Shown here one piece after another: positions 27,301-42,272 of a stretch of DNA of 64,000 nt. The stretch is from Hofstenia miamia (taxonomy: Eukaryota; Xenacoelomorpha; Acoela). The number at the start of each line of letters is the position of its first letter. The stretch's first letter is position 1. The stretch covers positions 267,837 through 331,836 of the forward strand of contig SCFE01000018.1 of the NCBI GenBank assembly GCA_004352715.1, written 5' to 3'. Below the pieces are notes generated by a model. The model did not search any database. It saw only the letters and a program-made list of their open reading frames with translations, and was not told the DNA's origin. The translations under genes and the position numbers were made by a program.

Positions 27301-30300
27301 CAGAAAGTAACATTAGTCAAGAGCCTCAACTCAAGCCACAAATAATATTGGACTACAACAGGGCAAAGGCGGAGTTGATATGATGGATGAAAATATTGAG
27401 GAATTTACATGTAGGAGAAAGATTCGCAGATGGCCATTATTGGTGTTCTTTGAGGTGTTAGACATTTCAGTGAATAATTCCTTTTTATTGTACAAAGCTG
27501 ATCACAATAAAAAACAGCGCAAACAGTTTATAAAAAATCTTACTATCCTTCTAGCAAGATCATATGCAAAAAAACGTTATGCAATGAATAAAAATTTACC
27601 TTCAAATTACAAAGATCAGCCTTGAAATATGGATTGATTCACCCTCCTCAAGATCCTTTAGTTGATCAGACAGGGAGTCGGGTTGCAAAAAGTTGGTCAT
27701 GCAAGAAGTCATGCCGTTCAATCTGTAAAACTTGTTGGAAGTCTCTCTGTCCAGCTCATAGAATTTTAGTAAAAGAGGAATTTTGTCTCTTATATACTAA
27801 ATGAATTTATATTTTCTCGTGTCTTTGCCGTTTTTGTTGCATGTTACAATTTGTACAGCATGTACTTTAAGCATTAATTAAATGCGTGTATTTATAAGGG
27901 TTAAGAATATCATCCACATACAAATTCCTAGAGTATATTCCTAGTGTATATTACAAATCTAATAATTATTTAATAAGTAGTATTTTTGTGAGGTTTTAAA
28001 TTTGGTCTTTTCACTTCCTATTTTGTTGTTGTCATTGTTTTCAAGGCTTTTTTCAAATAATACTGGGCTTACTTAAAAAACAATTAATTAGCATACTATT
28101 ATTCAACGTACTTATTTATTTGATATTTTTGGTTTGTTGTAATTTTTTGTATTTTGAAATCCATTGTATAATTGATAGCAATTCAATAGTTCTTTGCTAC
28201 CAATGTTGCAATGATTTTGTGCATGTACTTCAAAAATTATGCTGTGCGAATAATTTAAAAATGGACATCCGAACATGCCAAATGAATTTGTGCAGGGAAA
28301 ACTGTAATTAGCGTCCAGGCGAGCCATGTGCAAAGTCATAGTCGGAAAAGAAAGAGGATACCATTCTCTATCTTGTGCTGTTTTCAGATATAATATCTTC
28401 ATTAGTTCGAGAGTCATAAGATGTTAAAAATTATTTGGGGAAGCCATTACAGATCTTAAAATTAACAGTCGAATTATTTATTTTGATTTAGAAACAAATT
28501 ATAATGTTTAAATTTAATGCATATTTTAAATTATTGTTGTCAGGTAATTTTTCAAAATCAGGTTCTACCTCGAAAGAAATCCATAATAGTTGATCCTCGA
28601 TACAAAATCATTCAATAAACGATAAGGGAACATTAAAATGTTTTGTACGCTAGAAGGATAAGAGATGCTATTCATTTCGTAAGTAGCGTACACATTTACA
28701 ACTTTGTGCAAAACTTTTTGGTTGGATTATATTTATTGCCATTTTTATCAATTAAACCTACAATTAAAATACACTACAACCAATGCAATGAAACAGCCTG
28801 AAGGAAAAAGACCTCGTTTTATAAGCATTTTGCACAATTATAATCAGTTATCTAAATAATAATTCGCAGTTTAATTGCTTCAATGTAAGAAATGAAAAAT
28901 CGCAATAAATTAATTAAAAGTTCGCTCTAATAGATTGTCGGATATTGAAACTCAATGATATTAATTTCCCTAGCTGAAGTAGGCAAATATCATGAATCAA
29001 ATTATGAACGATTTATGCTTCTTGGCCAACTTTTGGGGTATATAAGCTACATTATTGATTTGTTAATTGTAAATGGTTTTCTTAGCTAGATTCGTGTTAG
29101 CTTGATTTATCATCGTTAATTGAATTTGTTCTCACAAGTGGAAATCTCGAGTAATTTATTCGTAAACCCAGCTAATACTGCTATTTGGCTCTATGTGGTA
29201 TTGCATATCTAGTAGTCTCTTGCGGCTGTCCCCTTAGTCCGTTACTCTAATTTTATTTCTAGTTGCGGTCGGAAAATATTGGGTCTGACTTTTTTTATTG
29301 CAGTGTGTGTTAAAAAAGTTGAAAGCTAACTATTTGTATCATTACTTACAGTATTTATTTTTCAATTGATTTACAGTTCATTAAATTTTCTGTAAGGATC
29401 TTTATTGGTATGATTCTATTCTAAGGGCCGCAAAGTGCAAATCCCCATTCCTATGATGTTTCATTTTCAAACGAGAATTCGAAGACTTGCCGTGGGGATC
29501 CTCACTCGCACGGCAAACCTGAAAATTGGAAATGCAGTGGCTCATGGCGGTTTCAATTGCATGGCTTGCGGTCAGCCACAGATTTTGTAGCATATTCGGG
29601 GATCATTGTGGTCATATTAAATGCCCTGACTGCAAAACGCTGATAACTACAAAATGATTTGTTTTTAATACTGCCAAGATCACTTTTGATGTACGTGCAA
29701 AAAATTAGCTGTTGTTATAAGTAAGAGCAAGATTTGTGTTTGTATTAAATTATGTTAAGTATAAGTTTTTATTACTACTACTTTTAAGATATATTTTATT
29801 TCGATTCTTCAACAATTTAATTGGTATATATGCACACTGTATACGTGCTTCTTTAGAATATATAAGAGAACCGATTAAATCCTGATAAATTTATAAAAAC
29901 CCTACATACAATTTCTACAAAAATTGTATTTTTTACAAAAGGGTGGTTTAATTGCTTAAAACAATGTTTTTTTACTTTTAGACCGAAACATCTCAAGGGA
30001 CGAAAATTTTGCTAAAAACACATATATTAGAAAACATTAAATTATGATAAACTTATCAATATTCATATTTCGTTTCATATACATAAGCAAAACGTAAGTT
30101 TTGTTATTTTTTTGGTAGATAATCGGTTATAAAAGTATGAATGGACGAAAGCCAAAAATTATGTTCCAAACATTCCTATATAAATTTGGAAAAAAACATT
30201 TAAAAACACTTCAAAAAAGCAGTTTTAAATAGGTCCTGTTTAAAACATTTAAATCCTGCCTACATGTTCAAATATACAGAGTGGGCCAGAACTTAGGAGG

Positions 30301-33300
30301 CAATATCAAAAATGTAATTTTTTAACGTAAATTAAGCATTTATTTAGTTTATATATGTTCATTGTAATGTAATGAATAATAAATGATTCTTTTATTTAAA
30401 AATACTCAAATTGTCCACCATTTACCTCGATGCACTTCAAAACTCTGTTCTCCATCGATGAACACATTTTGTGACAAAGCTCTGCAGTAATTGAATTGAA
30501 AGCGTTGGTTATTCTTTCTTTCAACTTTTTCAAAGAACGTGGTTTAGTACTGCACACAGCTTCCTTAATAACTCCCCAGAGGAAGAAGTCAGGAGGAGTA
30601 AGATCGGGAGATCTTGGGGCCACTAAAGTCCTCCCCGTCGGCATATCCAACGATTACTAAAAGTGTCAGTAAACCACTTACGAGCCACATTTCCATAATG
30701 CGCTGGGGCAGCATCATGCTGAAATTTGTAGATGAGTGATTTGTGTATCACTGCCCCCTAACTTTTGGCCCACCCTGTATATTTGTCAACTATTATAATT
30801 TGCAAGGGGAGTTTTTTTGTATAGTACAACTCACAATAACCCAGGTGTTAGTTATTAGAAATTGAAGTTATTCATAAATTTCCTTCCCTATTGATTCAGA
30901 AAAGCATTATCGGGAAGCCCAATCAAATGAGACGTACTATGCAGTACCATATATATATTTAAGTGGTGACGATGATAATTTAATTGTTTATTAGAGCCCC
31001 ATTATTCATTCATTCAGTGTGGAAACCTGGTCACTTTTTCCCACCTTCGACGTTTCCCAACTCTTTCTAATGGATCATTTCATGTGACTTTAAATAAGCT
31101 GATTCTCTTAGTTAACAATCGCCTTTTGCAAATAGACTTTGATACTTCACGTCCAATATCCTCCAATTTCGAGTTTTCCAACGCTTACTTATCACCTCAA
31201 GGTGCACTTCTCAACAACAACAACACCATCTATATGATCAGCGAATGCACTAATGAGGTATTGTTTCTCTTAGTAAAATATTTAAGCATTATAAATTAAA
31301 GCTCTTGTTGAAATGTCTATAGTCACTGACGTGTTTTGTTGACGGGTACATTATTTTTGCTTTACGTAGTTGTAGAACATTTAGAAGCGTGTTGCGTAAC
31401 GATACCGTAACGGCCTTTTCTCAACCTTGTTTTGATGGTTTCACTGACGGGATAATTTCTTCACGTCTAAGCAGAACATCGCAGCACAATATCTTATCAT
31501 GCACAAACGGTTTTGAATAAGTTAAAATTAAAGATTTACGTTACGCACAGCGTGCATGTAGAATTGCTATATCATATTTTAGTGGCGAGTGATCGAGATA
31601 AACCTGACCCAACTCGTCACGCTAACACGTACATGTGGAACAGCAGTCTACTACCCTAGACAGCCTAGACTAGTACTTAAAGTCCATTATATTATATTGC
31701 CAGCTGTATTGATTAAATATTATTTGCGAACGGCAGTAATGTTTCTTTTTCATGTTATTTCAAATACACTGTGTAATCAATTTATATTCAACAAATTTTA
31801 ATTGTTTTTCATAATTTATTATGTGTTTTTATTTCTATGAAACTCTTTTTAATGAAAAACAAGCTATATTTTGGAAACATTTGTGCATGATTTTTGGTAT
31901 TTTTTCAGACCTGAAAGGGGGTCAAAAAAAGTGACCCAAAGCGCTCCAACCATTTCCGAATTCGAAAAATCGGCCTATATATTAGCTGTTAAGTTTCAGG
32001 CAAAACTAGCAAGTAATTAGTTATTCATTCCTTCCATAAGTAACTAACGCATTTTTGTTAAAATTTCATAGTTTAATCATAACAACCAGAGACGCCGGAA
32101 GCAACTCAACATTGAGGGGACAAAAATTACCTAAATTTTAAAATTATTTTCAATTTATTCAAGTTTGAAGTTTTGAAATTTTTATCGCTTTTAAAACAAC
32201 ATTAAACTTCATTACACAATTTCAAAATGCATACTATGATTTTTGTTATCTTAATTACATAAACATACATGTGTATATTTTACTATTTTTTTAAGAAAAA
32301 GGTAAACAACAATTTTCAGCTAAGAAATCAAAATCAAAAATCAAATCCACAAATATAGATATGCATAAAATTGACTATGTGATAAATGCAATTAAAACAG
32401 TAGGTAAAGTAATTTGCTTTTTTAAATTTACATGTGTAAAATATTAATGTTTTAGGATCTTGAGCCAGCTCGAAGAGAAATATAGAAGGAAGTATAAGTT
32501 ATACAGAAGAGTCAAATCATTAAGTTGATATAAAAGCTTGTTTAATATAAATAGCTTCAATTGAGCAGAAATTCTTGATTGACTCATCTAGCTTTCATCA
32601 ATTGCTTGATCTGAATTTAGCAAACATTGTAAGACATTGACTCGACCCGTGGGTCACTTTGAGTCCAGATCTGCAGACCGCTGGGCTCATCAACGGTACG
32701 GATCAACATGGTCAATGACTTATAATTCATTAAAAGTTGTTATGAAGTTCTTCCGGAACTTTTAATTAAAAATTCATTTCGGTTTTAAACGATTTAAGTT
32801 TTTTAATTGAATATTAATTCAAATTGTCCATTTTTCTTTTTATTGATTTTTTATTACGTTTTTTCGGCTTGAAGCTTTTCAAATTATTAGGTTTAAGCGA
32901 CCTTGGTTCGGTTCGGCTTCATTTTGAAATGGTTCGGTTTGCTCAATTTCTAAAACTGGGAACCAATTGGGCAACATTGCTTGTGTCCGTTGATCTGCTT
33001 ACAACTTTGTATTTCTCGTTTTTAAGTCTTAGTTAAGTACTGCTTTTAGCTTTTCAGAACAAGATGTACATCGTAATTTCAGAAAATCGTAATCCCTACA
33101 ATTATTTATTGTTATATATACGCATCCATATAGTGTAGTGACACTTGTTATTTCTCTTGACATTAGGTGAAAACGTGTACATCCATTATAATTTCTTTTG
33201 CGTTGATTTAGTTTAATTAAAATCCTTTTTCTCCAACGAATTAATTGGGTCATGCAATTTTAAAAGAGGAATTGTTTTAGTATAATTTACTCATCGTCCA

Positions 33301-36300
33301 TTTTATTTTTTACCATTACGATAATAGTTTGTGTTTCCTTAGGTTTTTCTCCATAATTAACTTTAAACGACTTAAGAATTATTTTATATTTTTGAAAGTT
33401 CTTGAAAAATAATTTGAACGTTTATATCTCACGAACTTATAAATATATCCAAAATGTGAAAGCACCACAAGGGAGAGGAGCATCTATTCCTTCATTTCCG
33501 TTTGAAAATCACACCAAGTCGTTGTTGGTTTTCTCCATAATTTGCTGGTTGTGTAAGGTCTGAAACATCTTGAAGTTCAATCATTAGTATTTATGGTTCA
33601 AATATCTAGGCTTTATACCAACGGTATATGCTTCCCAATTCAAAACAAGATGATAAATTTTGAATTATATATTGATAAATTTCGACGCGGTGACGTCTGA
33701 CTTTGCGCACTGCATGCTTCAATAAGACGTGGGTAGTCTATCTACATAAATAGAATTAGTTACAGTTAGTTGTTATTCCCATTAGCGTTACACCCCCTGA
33801 TTACATGATCATTGCGCATTAGAGGTGTGCGGGGTTGGAACCAGATACCACAGTGACAGGGATCAGATACCGGGACCAAAAGTAATACTTCGGGACCAGA
33901 TACCTTTATGTGCATAATATGAAGAATTTATACCTTAGTAATTTCAACACTAAGCGTTTCACTTGCTTAAAAGTAATGCAATTTTATATTAATTTTGTTA
34001 CATTTAGTTGTATTTTAGTTATCAATTAAATAATTTCTCACTGGATATGTGATAGTAAAATTATAGATTACCATGATCAAACAAGGACCGGAAGCAAAAT
34101 TAACTTTTATGGACCGGGACCAAGACAAAACTTTCGGAACAGGAACCGCACGGGTCCGGCATCAAATATAACTGATCCTTCACACCTCTATTGGGATTGT
34201 TGAAAAATGTAAGCTATTGATAAAATTTGTTAATCTTTTCGATTTTTCCTTTTGCGGGTACATAGGTAGTTTAAAGTTAACCAAGACCACTATTTCCATG
34301 GAGATCCCTAAAACTTTTTTCCGTCAGTACGGTTCTATGTTAATTGAAGTCGCTTGGGATGATGATTTATAGATTTTAGCTGATTATCAATTTGAAAAGA
34401 TTTTCGTTGATAATTTATATCTTTACCCCGCCACAGCGTCTTTAAAAATTTAGGGGATCAAATTATTCTGAGGTTGACTTTTATCCACTTAAATCCACGT
34501 TGTGACTCATTTTTACTTCTACTGGACACATATTGTTAGCCATGAAAAATATATTTTTGACCCATAAAAATTCGGACTTTATTAATTAATCAATATTTTA
34601 TTTTTAATTGCTATATTTAGCTTTCCTTGGTTGCCAAACTTCCTTGTGTGTACAAGGACTGTATTTTGGATTTTGTCGTCCCTTACCGAAAATATCCGGA
34701 ATTCATCTTGAAAAATTACTCTTTGCATGTCGACACCATAATACTAAGCTCAAGCAATGGAAATTTAATGCGATACACTCAATCTAAGGTAAGTTCTTAA
34801 GTCTGTTGTCTACAGAGCTCATTATTTCAAATATAAAAAAATTTGATCGATTGTTGAGTCATTTTATGATTTCGTCTTTTAGCCGAATTGAAGCCGTATA
34901 TCTGATTGAGTTTTAATGTTTTAATTACTAAGTTGCATTTTCTATTAGATTTTACAAACAGTACATACTTTCATATAACGATAGATGGGAATTTAGAACA
35001 AACAGAAGCACAAATGTAATAAATCGTCTTCATTTAATAGCTCGCGTCTGACAATTTCCTTTGGCGTTTAAATTTAATTTTCAATGCCTGGATTTTTCGA
35101 TAAATAATGGAATGCGGTAATATTTCTTTTTATAGGACACGTCTTATTAAGAAACCTTGTCCTCTTTTCGTGATAGTCTTACCAGGAAATTTTTATAATA
35201 TGAAAATAATAGCATGTAATCTGTACTTATTTTTATTTAGTCGACTAGTTAATTCTCGAATTTTTTGGTTTATTACTTTATGATATCCGACTTTAAATTT
35301 TCATCTTATGTTGCTTAGTACCCTCTTCTTTCACAGTTTTTATCAATTTTGATCCACAATGAGTGAACCGAAAACCTTAAATTTCTTGAATAGTCCCAAG
35401 TTCAATGCACATGTTCGTAAAATTATAATATATAGTAGATAATTTAGGTATTTCAAATGTTGCTCCTGATTAGTAAAGTGTGTTTTTAGAATGGTTGTTG
35501 TGAGAAGAACGAGATATGCACCTTAAACTGCAATGATTCGATATGTATTGTCGGAGTAGCAGAAGAGGAAAGTGTCGATGTGCTCATAGCGAAGTCTCAC
35601 GAAACAGTTTATCTTATATCCTTATTTGAATTTGAAGTAAGTCTATTTTCTCGTTTACATGATAAAGTCACACTGGATTTGCATTTAATTTAGTTTTTAT
35701 TGATTTTCCTTCGTTCGATTCATATTTGCATGAATGATAAACGATGGTTAAAATTTACCAAGAATGATCAATTTTCTTAATCCTTGCGATATACTTAATA
35801 TCTGATACCAACTTCATCTTTATTTTGCGTCTTGGTTTGAATAATACCTTATTTAAGATATTATTAAAAAATGTAATTATTTTTTGTAAATTCCTTCTTA
35901 AGATAGGTATGGTGTGGTATCTTCTGCAGTTAGCATAAGCTAAGATCACAGGTTCATTCGAAATGGGTGCAATGTAGTGAGTGAATCCTCTACAAATCCC
36001 TGCATGCTCATTTTCATTTTGTATCCTTGCCTCACTTATCAGCTATCTTAGCTGGATTATTGAAAATTTGGGTTCCTTGTAACTATCGAACTATCAAATT
36101 GCTTTAATTAGATGTACTTCAAACATTCCAAAGTTTATAATTAAGTCAATATTTTGCATTAGCGACGTGTTAAAAGGATCCAGTTAGGTGTTACATAAAA
36201 CTCCATATGTGTTTATTGAATTATGTGATCCGTTTCTTTGCACTTTTTAGCCAGTAGGTCAACAAAAAGTATGGACTAGCTTTATTAAACACCTACGCCA

Positions 36301-37197
36301 TTAGGTTTTTGTTTAGATATGTTTCTAAGTGTATGTTAACATTAGAAGTACCATTACTCTGTTGAGATTCATTCTACACGTAGATTTGAATCAAAAAATT
36401 ATGTAAAAGAATGAAAAATATTTTACTTATGGAAATTCAAATAGATTATCGATCTGTTTGGAGGTGTATATATCTGCTGTTGTTTTTAATGAATGCATAC
36501 ACAAGTAAACAAAAGTATAGTTTGAGTCAATTTTGACACATTTGGTACTTCTAGTATTAAGAAAGATTTTTGCAAACCGACGCTGATCTTTCCCACATTC
36601 GATCAAACCACATTCGTCTAGTATTGTTCCAACATATACTGACCGTTGTCTTCCGATTGTTCTTACTTTAGATACAGTTGTAAACATGTAAATTTATTTA
36701 GATTCAGATAAGTAATTGACTTGGTTCCTTATTATCTTGTTTTTTAAATATAATATGATAGAATTTTCGCTACATTCTTGTAGACAGTTATGAAAAGATT
36801 GTTATATAATATCTTTGGAAAATTTTATTTCTACATAGCCTTGATTGTTTTCTCTAAAAGTAATTTGTTATGATTCATAGTAACAACATTGTCTAATCTT
36901 GTTTAGATTTTGAAAACCGTCAATCACGTGGAAGAAGTGTACTATTCCGACTTCTTCAACCATTCTTCTGATCAAATAGTTTTTATTCACATTGACGGAA
37001 CGCACTCATTTTATAAGCAGTTATCTCAACAGGTAAATTTCTTGTTTTATAACAATACATTTTAAAAGCTTGCTTGCGATAAAGTTTTTAAATTTTAGAC
37101 TTCACTACCTGAAGAGGCTCAAAATTCCTCGTGCAAGGCTTTAGCAGTTCTTCAAAGAAATATAGATGTAAGTTAATTTTTTTCAATATCTATTGTT

Positions 37198-37235
<38 letters not shown>

Positions 37236-40200
37236 TTTGACCTCTGAGTACATTGTTTTAAAATGCATGGGTCACAATCTTTCACCCCATATTTTTCCGC
37301 ATCTTTGATTTTATGACATTAAATGTGTTATTACTTTACAATTTAATATAACTTAGTATGGGATGATGTGAACTATTTTCTTTTGTATTCAAATTACACT
37401 AATCCAGTTATAAATTTATCAATTATAGAAATCAGTCTAAGGCTATTCCATGAAACCTATGTAACATGTTCACATAAACATTTTAGAAAAATATGGTTGT
37501 GTGTAATTCGAACGAAAGTTATATTTTGCCATCTCCGAAGAAAATTACATGTATTAGCGCATGGACCTTATGTAACTTTTTATAGTGCTCAGAGAAAATA
37601 GCACCAATTGTATGCATAGGGTCCTGCCACTACGTTCAAAATCATTTCCTTGTTGCTAAGTGTTACATGATTTGTGTATGGGTTACCTTGCTTAATATGT
37701 ATCTGACGTTCTAAGGAATAAATATTTTAAGAAATTGCCTTAGATTAATTTGAGCTTCGATTCGACTAATTTGAAGTTAAAAATGTGCAATATTATCTAG
37801 TATGTGTCAATACGTTTGTGAAATTGGCAGTAATGGGTTGACTGGCAAAAAATTAACATCTGCTATGATAGTGTCTATTTCTTTTCACATCTTCCAATCA
37901 ATCAGTATGGATATTAGAAAATGCATCAAATTTCCTTCCCATGGAAGATCAATGAGAGAATTTATTCTTTGTCCTGTTTTGGCAAGACGCATGCGTTTGC
38001 TGATATTATGTATTCGACTAATGCAAGATTTTCTTGCAAGGGTCCATCATATGGAAGGAATAGGAATTTGAAGATTTGCTACTAACACTCTTTCTACACC
38101 CTGGTGAAATACGGAAAGAACTGCGTTTTTTATTCAAAATTTTTGAAGTCAAATATTTGTCCTATAGTACCAGAATTCAACATTCTCGATAGATGGCTCT
38201 GCAGTTGCTTCGAGTTGATTTAACCCTATCTCGGCCGGGCTTTTCCACTTTCAAAACCGGGGGGATTTATTAAGGGGTGCTTCTTCTCCCTAGTTAGAGT
38301 TAAAATGATGTTGAAAATTGAGAGGCTTCAAAGTCATTAGTGGAAGTCATTAATAGGGAGGGATATTATGTCGTCATTTGAAATCAAAACTATCAGTAGA
38401 AATTAATGACGTAATATAGTTTTGAGACCAATTTATTTGAGAACCTTCTTTAAACCGTACAGACAGCACATCTGACAGTATCATTTTAAAGTTGTAGGTG
38501 ACTTTAGAACAAAATTAAGCAACTTAGTGTTCAATGGAATCCATACATTTATTCAAGTGCATTATTCAGTAAACATTTTCATTAGTTTTATGAAAAATCT
38601 AGTCCTCTTTTTAGATGTCAAAGCAATCAATAGAATGCATAACGAAAAAAATAACTGTTTTGTCGAGTTTCTTCACTTATCTTTCTAGCGGGGTTTTCTC
38701 TCATAAGACATCAAATAACCAAACGTTTTTTAAGGTATGTGTTTTAAACTCACAATATGTATATATGTAGGATGTATTGACTAAGAAAAGGAATTCGGCA
38801 GAATCAATATATCTACAGAAAGTGATTTATTCCATTTAGGTTTTGCGTTTGTGATAAATTACAAAACGTGTACTAAGGTCATTTCGTAATTATGTTCAAA
38901 TTGATGTGATTATCAGACTTGCAATCAATAACTAGTTTGGGAATTTCTACTACAAAATTCTTTCCAATTCATTGCTTTCACTTTGCAACTTCCTTGGTTT
39001 TGAAGTATTGTCAAACTGTATTTACTAATACTGATATTTATGAATATAAGCTGTGAGCTATCCACTAAGGACAACACTTGAATATAATAAACACGAAATA
39101 TACCCTTGCTGTTTTGTATTTATCGGATCCTGGCCGACTCTAGTATGTTTTACGTTATAAACTTTAGTAATACACATCTTTTTGGAACATCACTGGATAG
39201 TCCTATAATTCGATTTTGATACGTTTAAAGCGGATATTTCACTATGGGCTTTGTCCCGATTCAAATGAACTGTGTTAAGTGCCCTTTGCCATTGTACACA
39301 ATGAAGTCATGCCCCAATACATGCTCCGAGAGTAATTATCTTGCAATTAACTTACGCAGGAACAGATGCTACACAGAGTGCATTTAAGGCCCCAAAGACA
39401 GGATGACTTTTTCCGCGCGGAATCCCTGAGATAATTGTTGTAATTAAAAAAATTGCAAACAAACGATGATTATGATTACTTACCCGCGCATAAAATTTAG
39501 TAGCGAACACACTGTTAATATTTTAATCTCAACCAATTATCTCAGGAAGCGCAAAAGCCCATCGTGTAACATCCGCTAAATACTTTCATTTTCAGAATGC
39601 ATTTAGTCAAGATAGTTTGATGTTAAGAAACTTATTCTCAAGAAGAAATTATATGCGAGGTTTTAATGTTTAACAGTATGTGTAAAACTATCATCGAAAT
39701 ACATTTTTGCTATAAGCAGATTCTTATAAACTGTTTTTCACCACTTCACTTTGCCATTTAGCCTTGCTCTTTACTAAATAACATTTTGACAGACGACATC
39801 CCCATTCCCGTCGTTAATTGGTCGCACTTCATTGGCTGTAGTGAAGTAGAAACATCAATTAGCGAAGATCGTTTATCTTTCGTCTGCTCTCTCAAGAATA
39901 ATCTCAAGTAATCATTTATTAAAACCATAAACAGCTCCCATAAAGCAACAAATTTGTGCATTGATTTGTTAATTTTTTTAAAATTCCTTATACAAACAAG
40001 GAATACGGCTTATTGATTTCACCAAACATAATACTGACTGTGCAATCAGTATTATTTGACAGTATTTTTAAAAAAATGTTTTAAATTATATTTGAAAAAA
40101 CATTTTTGGTTATAGGTGATTGTTGAATAACATTAAGCCATAGCTTAGCTGTTCTCCGCAATCAATTATGATTTACTCATATTTTTATCTGTATAGGAAT

Positions 40201-42235
40201 CGTTTTTTATATTTATTATATCTTATTCGTACACTACATCCAAGAAGCTAGCATTTCAGAGGGAACAAACGTTTACTTCGATTAACTAAATCCAAGTTGA
40301 ACATGATTTTTTGGTTTCAGACAGAGGTGTCGCCAGCTTTTCGAAGTTGGGGACTAGACTAATATGCCCATAAGGGGATCCTATCTTAATCTTCTAATGC
40401 CAATTGGGGTCAATATGGCTCATTACGATTAGTTTGGGTATAGGTTAGTCACGAAAATATACTTGAACAGAAATTGCTATGTATTGGACTTGCATCATTT
40501 TGAATTTTTTGCGTAAGGCATTTTGAGACAGCTTTAGAAATTTAATGAAACAAATTTCATTATCCAGTTGGATAACGTCATTATTTCTGTTCTCTTCCAA
40601 AGCATAATTCAGTTAAAACTTTAAAATTTACACAATAATTAAAATAACATGTTATTCCAATCAGCACTGGAAAATAATCATTAGAACTAATAAAATCCTT
40701 GGTAAATGGTTGTTTAAGTATTGATACCTTATTAAGTATAATTAAATTGAACTTGCCAAATTACAAATATGCACTCATTCATGCAGTAAGGCAATCCAGT
40801 ACACTAAGCAAGATAGGATTAGGCCTACTGACAGCACCTCGGCTGCCAATAGTCTCCATTATGTGCCTGATAGTTTAAATATGGATAAAAGCAAACTTAA
40901 ATCAAATTCTTTTACAATATCTTGCTCACAGAAACATATAACAAGGCATTCTTCACGTTCTTTATTACTTTATAGTAATATTTATAATCAAATCCACTGT
41001 CAAGCTTTCAGATGAAATATGATGTTAAATCTAATTATTTTATTCTAATTTATATAATTAGTTTTCTTAGCTCAATTAAATATGCAATAAGGAATATATT
41101 TTAGGTACATGAACTTAGATATATTACCTACATGTCGCACCTAACCGTATGCATTCATTTATCCGTATGCGGGTAAATAATAACACTCATAGCCAATCAG
41201 TGTAAACCGTAATCCTCTAATAACAGTAGATTGTATGTGGAAATTTTTTTCTGCTAAAACTATCTCCAAAGCCGAATGTTCAGGTAGATGTTGCAATGCA
41301 GTTTGCAATACACTTGCTGGTTCCATCCATTCACAACAGTAACCTTGAAAATTTCTTGCCTGCATGTTTAAAATTGGGTGTGACGTGTCCCCCTAGTCTC
41401 CTTGGCGACGCCACTGGTCTCAGACTCGTACAATGACCATTCTCTTTAAATATTTTTGCCAAAAAATTAGGAATAAACTGTCCCTATTTTTTTAATTATA
41501 ATTGCAGTTCTAAGACAATATTTTGTTCTATATCAAGAATTATTAAGAAAATTAACATATAATTAAAAACCTTTGAAAAATAAACTAATTTTTATTTTCG
41601 AGCGCTTCTACAGCTTCTCTGACTATATTTTTTCTAGTGTTGCAGTAACTGCTATTTTGTTTGAATCAAGTTGTGAAGCCTATTCTTCCGTAGAAATCAT
41701 TCTTCCTCAATCAGAAAGTAGAGTCGGGATTTCGACTGCCATTGATCTTGTCGGAGGTGTTATCAATTTATCAGCATTACTCTTTAAAGATGACGATGTA
41801 AAAGCTATCTCCTTAACTTCAACCAATTTTCACCCAAACCAACTGTTGGAAACAGCATTTGTTAAAGATAGAGCCAGCTTAACCTCAGGTACAACTTCTA
41901 CAACCTCTACTTCTCGTATATCTCTGCAAAAACATTATTGAAAACCACATCTCCATAATATTATCCGAGGACCTCTTTAATTTATTAAGTTTAAATATAA
42001 AATTTATTTACTATATATACATGCATATGCAGTGTTTATATATTAGTGTTAAGACTAAAAAATAATTGTTGATGCCATGCACAAGGGAGGAACTTTTATG
42101 TGCAGACAACTAAAATTTGAATTATTTTGCTTTTTGGGAAAAAAGTCTCGGAACAAATGATCTAAAAACGAATAAAGAAGTTTTTTAAAAAAAAATTATC
42201 ACTTTCCAGTTGGCAACAACAGAATTCTAATTACC

Positions 42236-42272
<37 letters not shown>

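Larger units (their letters stand above)
4784..30994 (+). other. FANCB intron 1 (about 26.2 kb), transposon-rich
   Basis: It is bounded by AAAG|GTTAGT and TTTATTAG|AG with agreeing phases. It contains the satellite, both large hAT elements, a LINE, the Tc3-like, Tc1-like, piggyBac and mariner elements, a MITE and the two 1000-N gaps. An additional small coding exon hidden in a gap cannot be excluded, but direct splicing already restores frame. Confidence 0.55.

Noticed and set aside
29402-29593. 63-codon minus-strand frame in a GC-richer patch
   Set aside because: No homology recognised and no conserved splice or promoter context.
36427-36687. 86-codon minus-strand frame in FANCB intron 4
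   Set aside because: No family resemblance that I can support, no splice signals and no terminal repeats nearby.
39597-39655. Excellent-looking acceptor (TACTTTCATTTTCAG) followed by a short open stretch
   Set aside because: There is no good donor in phase before the stop, and exon h already fills the expected FANCB segment.
41573-41941. Whole 122-codon open frame as an independent gene
   Set aside because: It is the FANCB exon i frame read through its donor at 41888 and upstream of its acceptor. The part after 41888 is low-complexity Thr/Ser.
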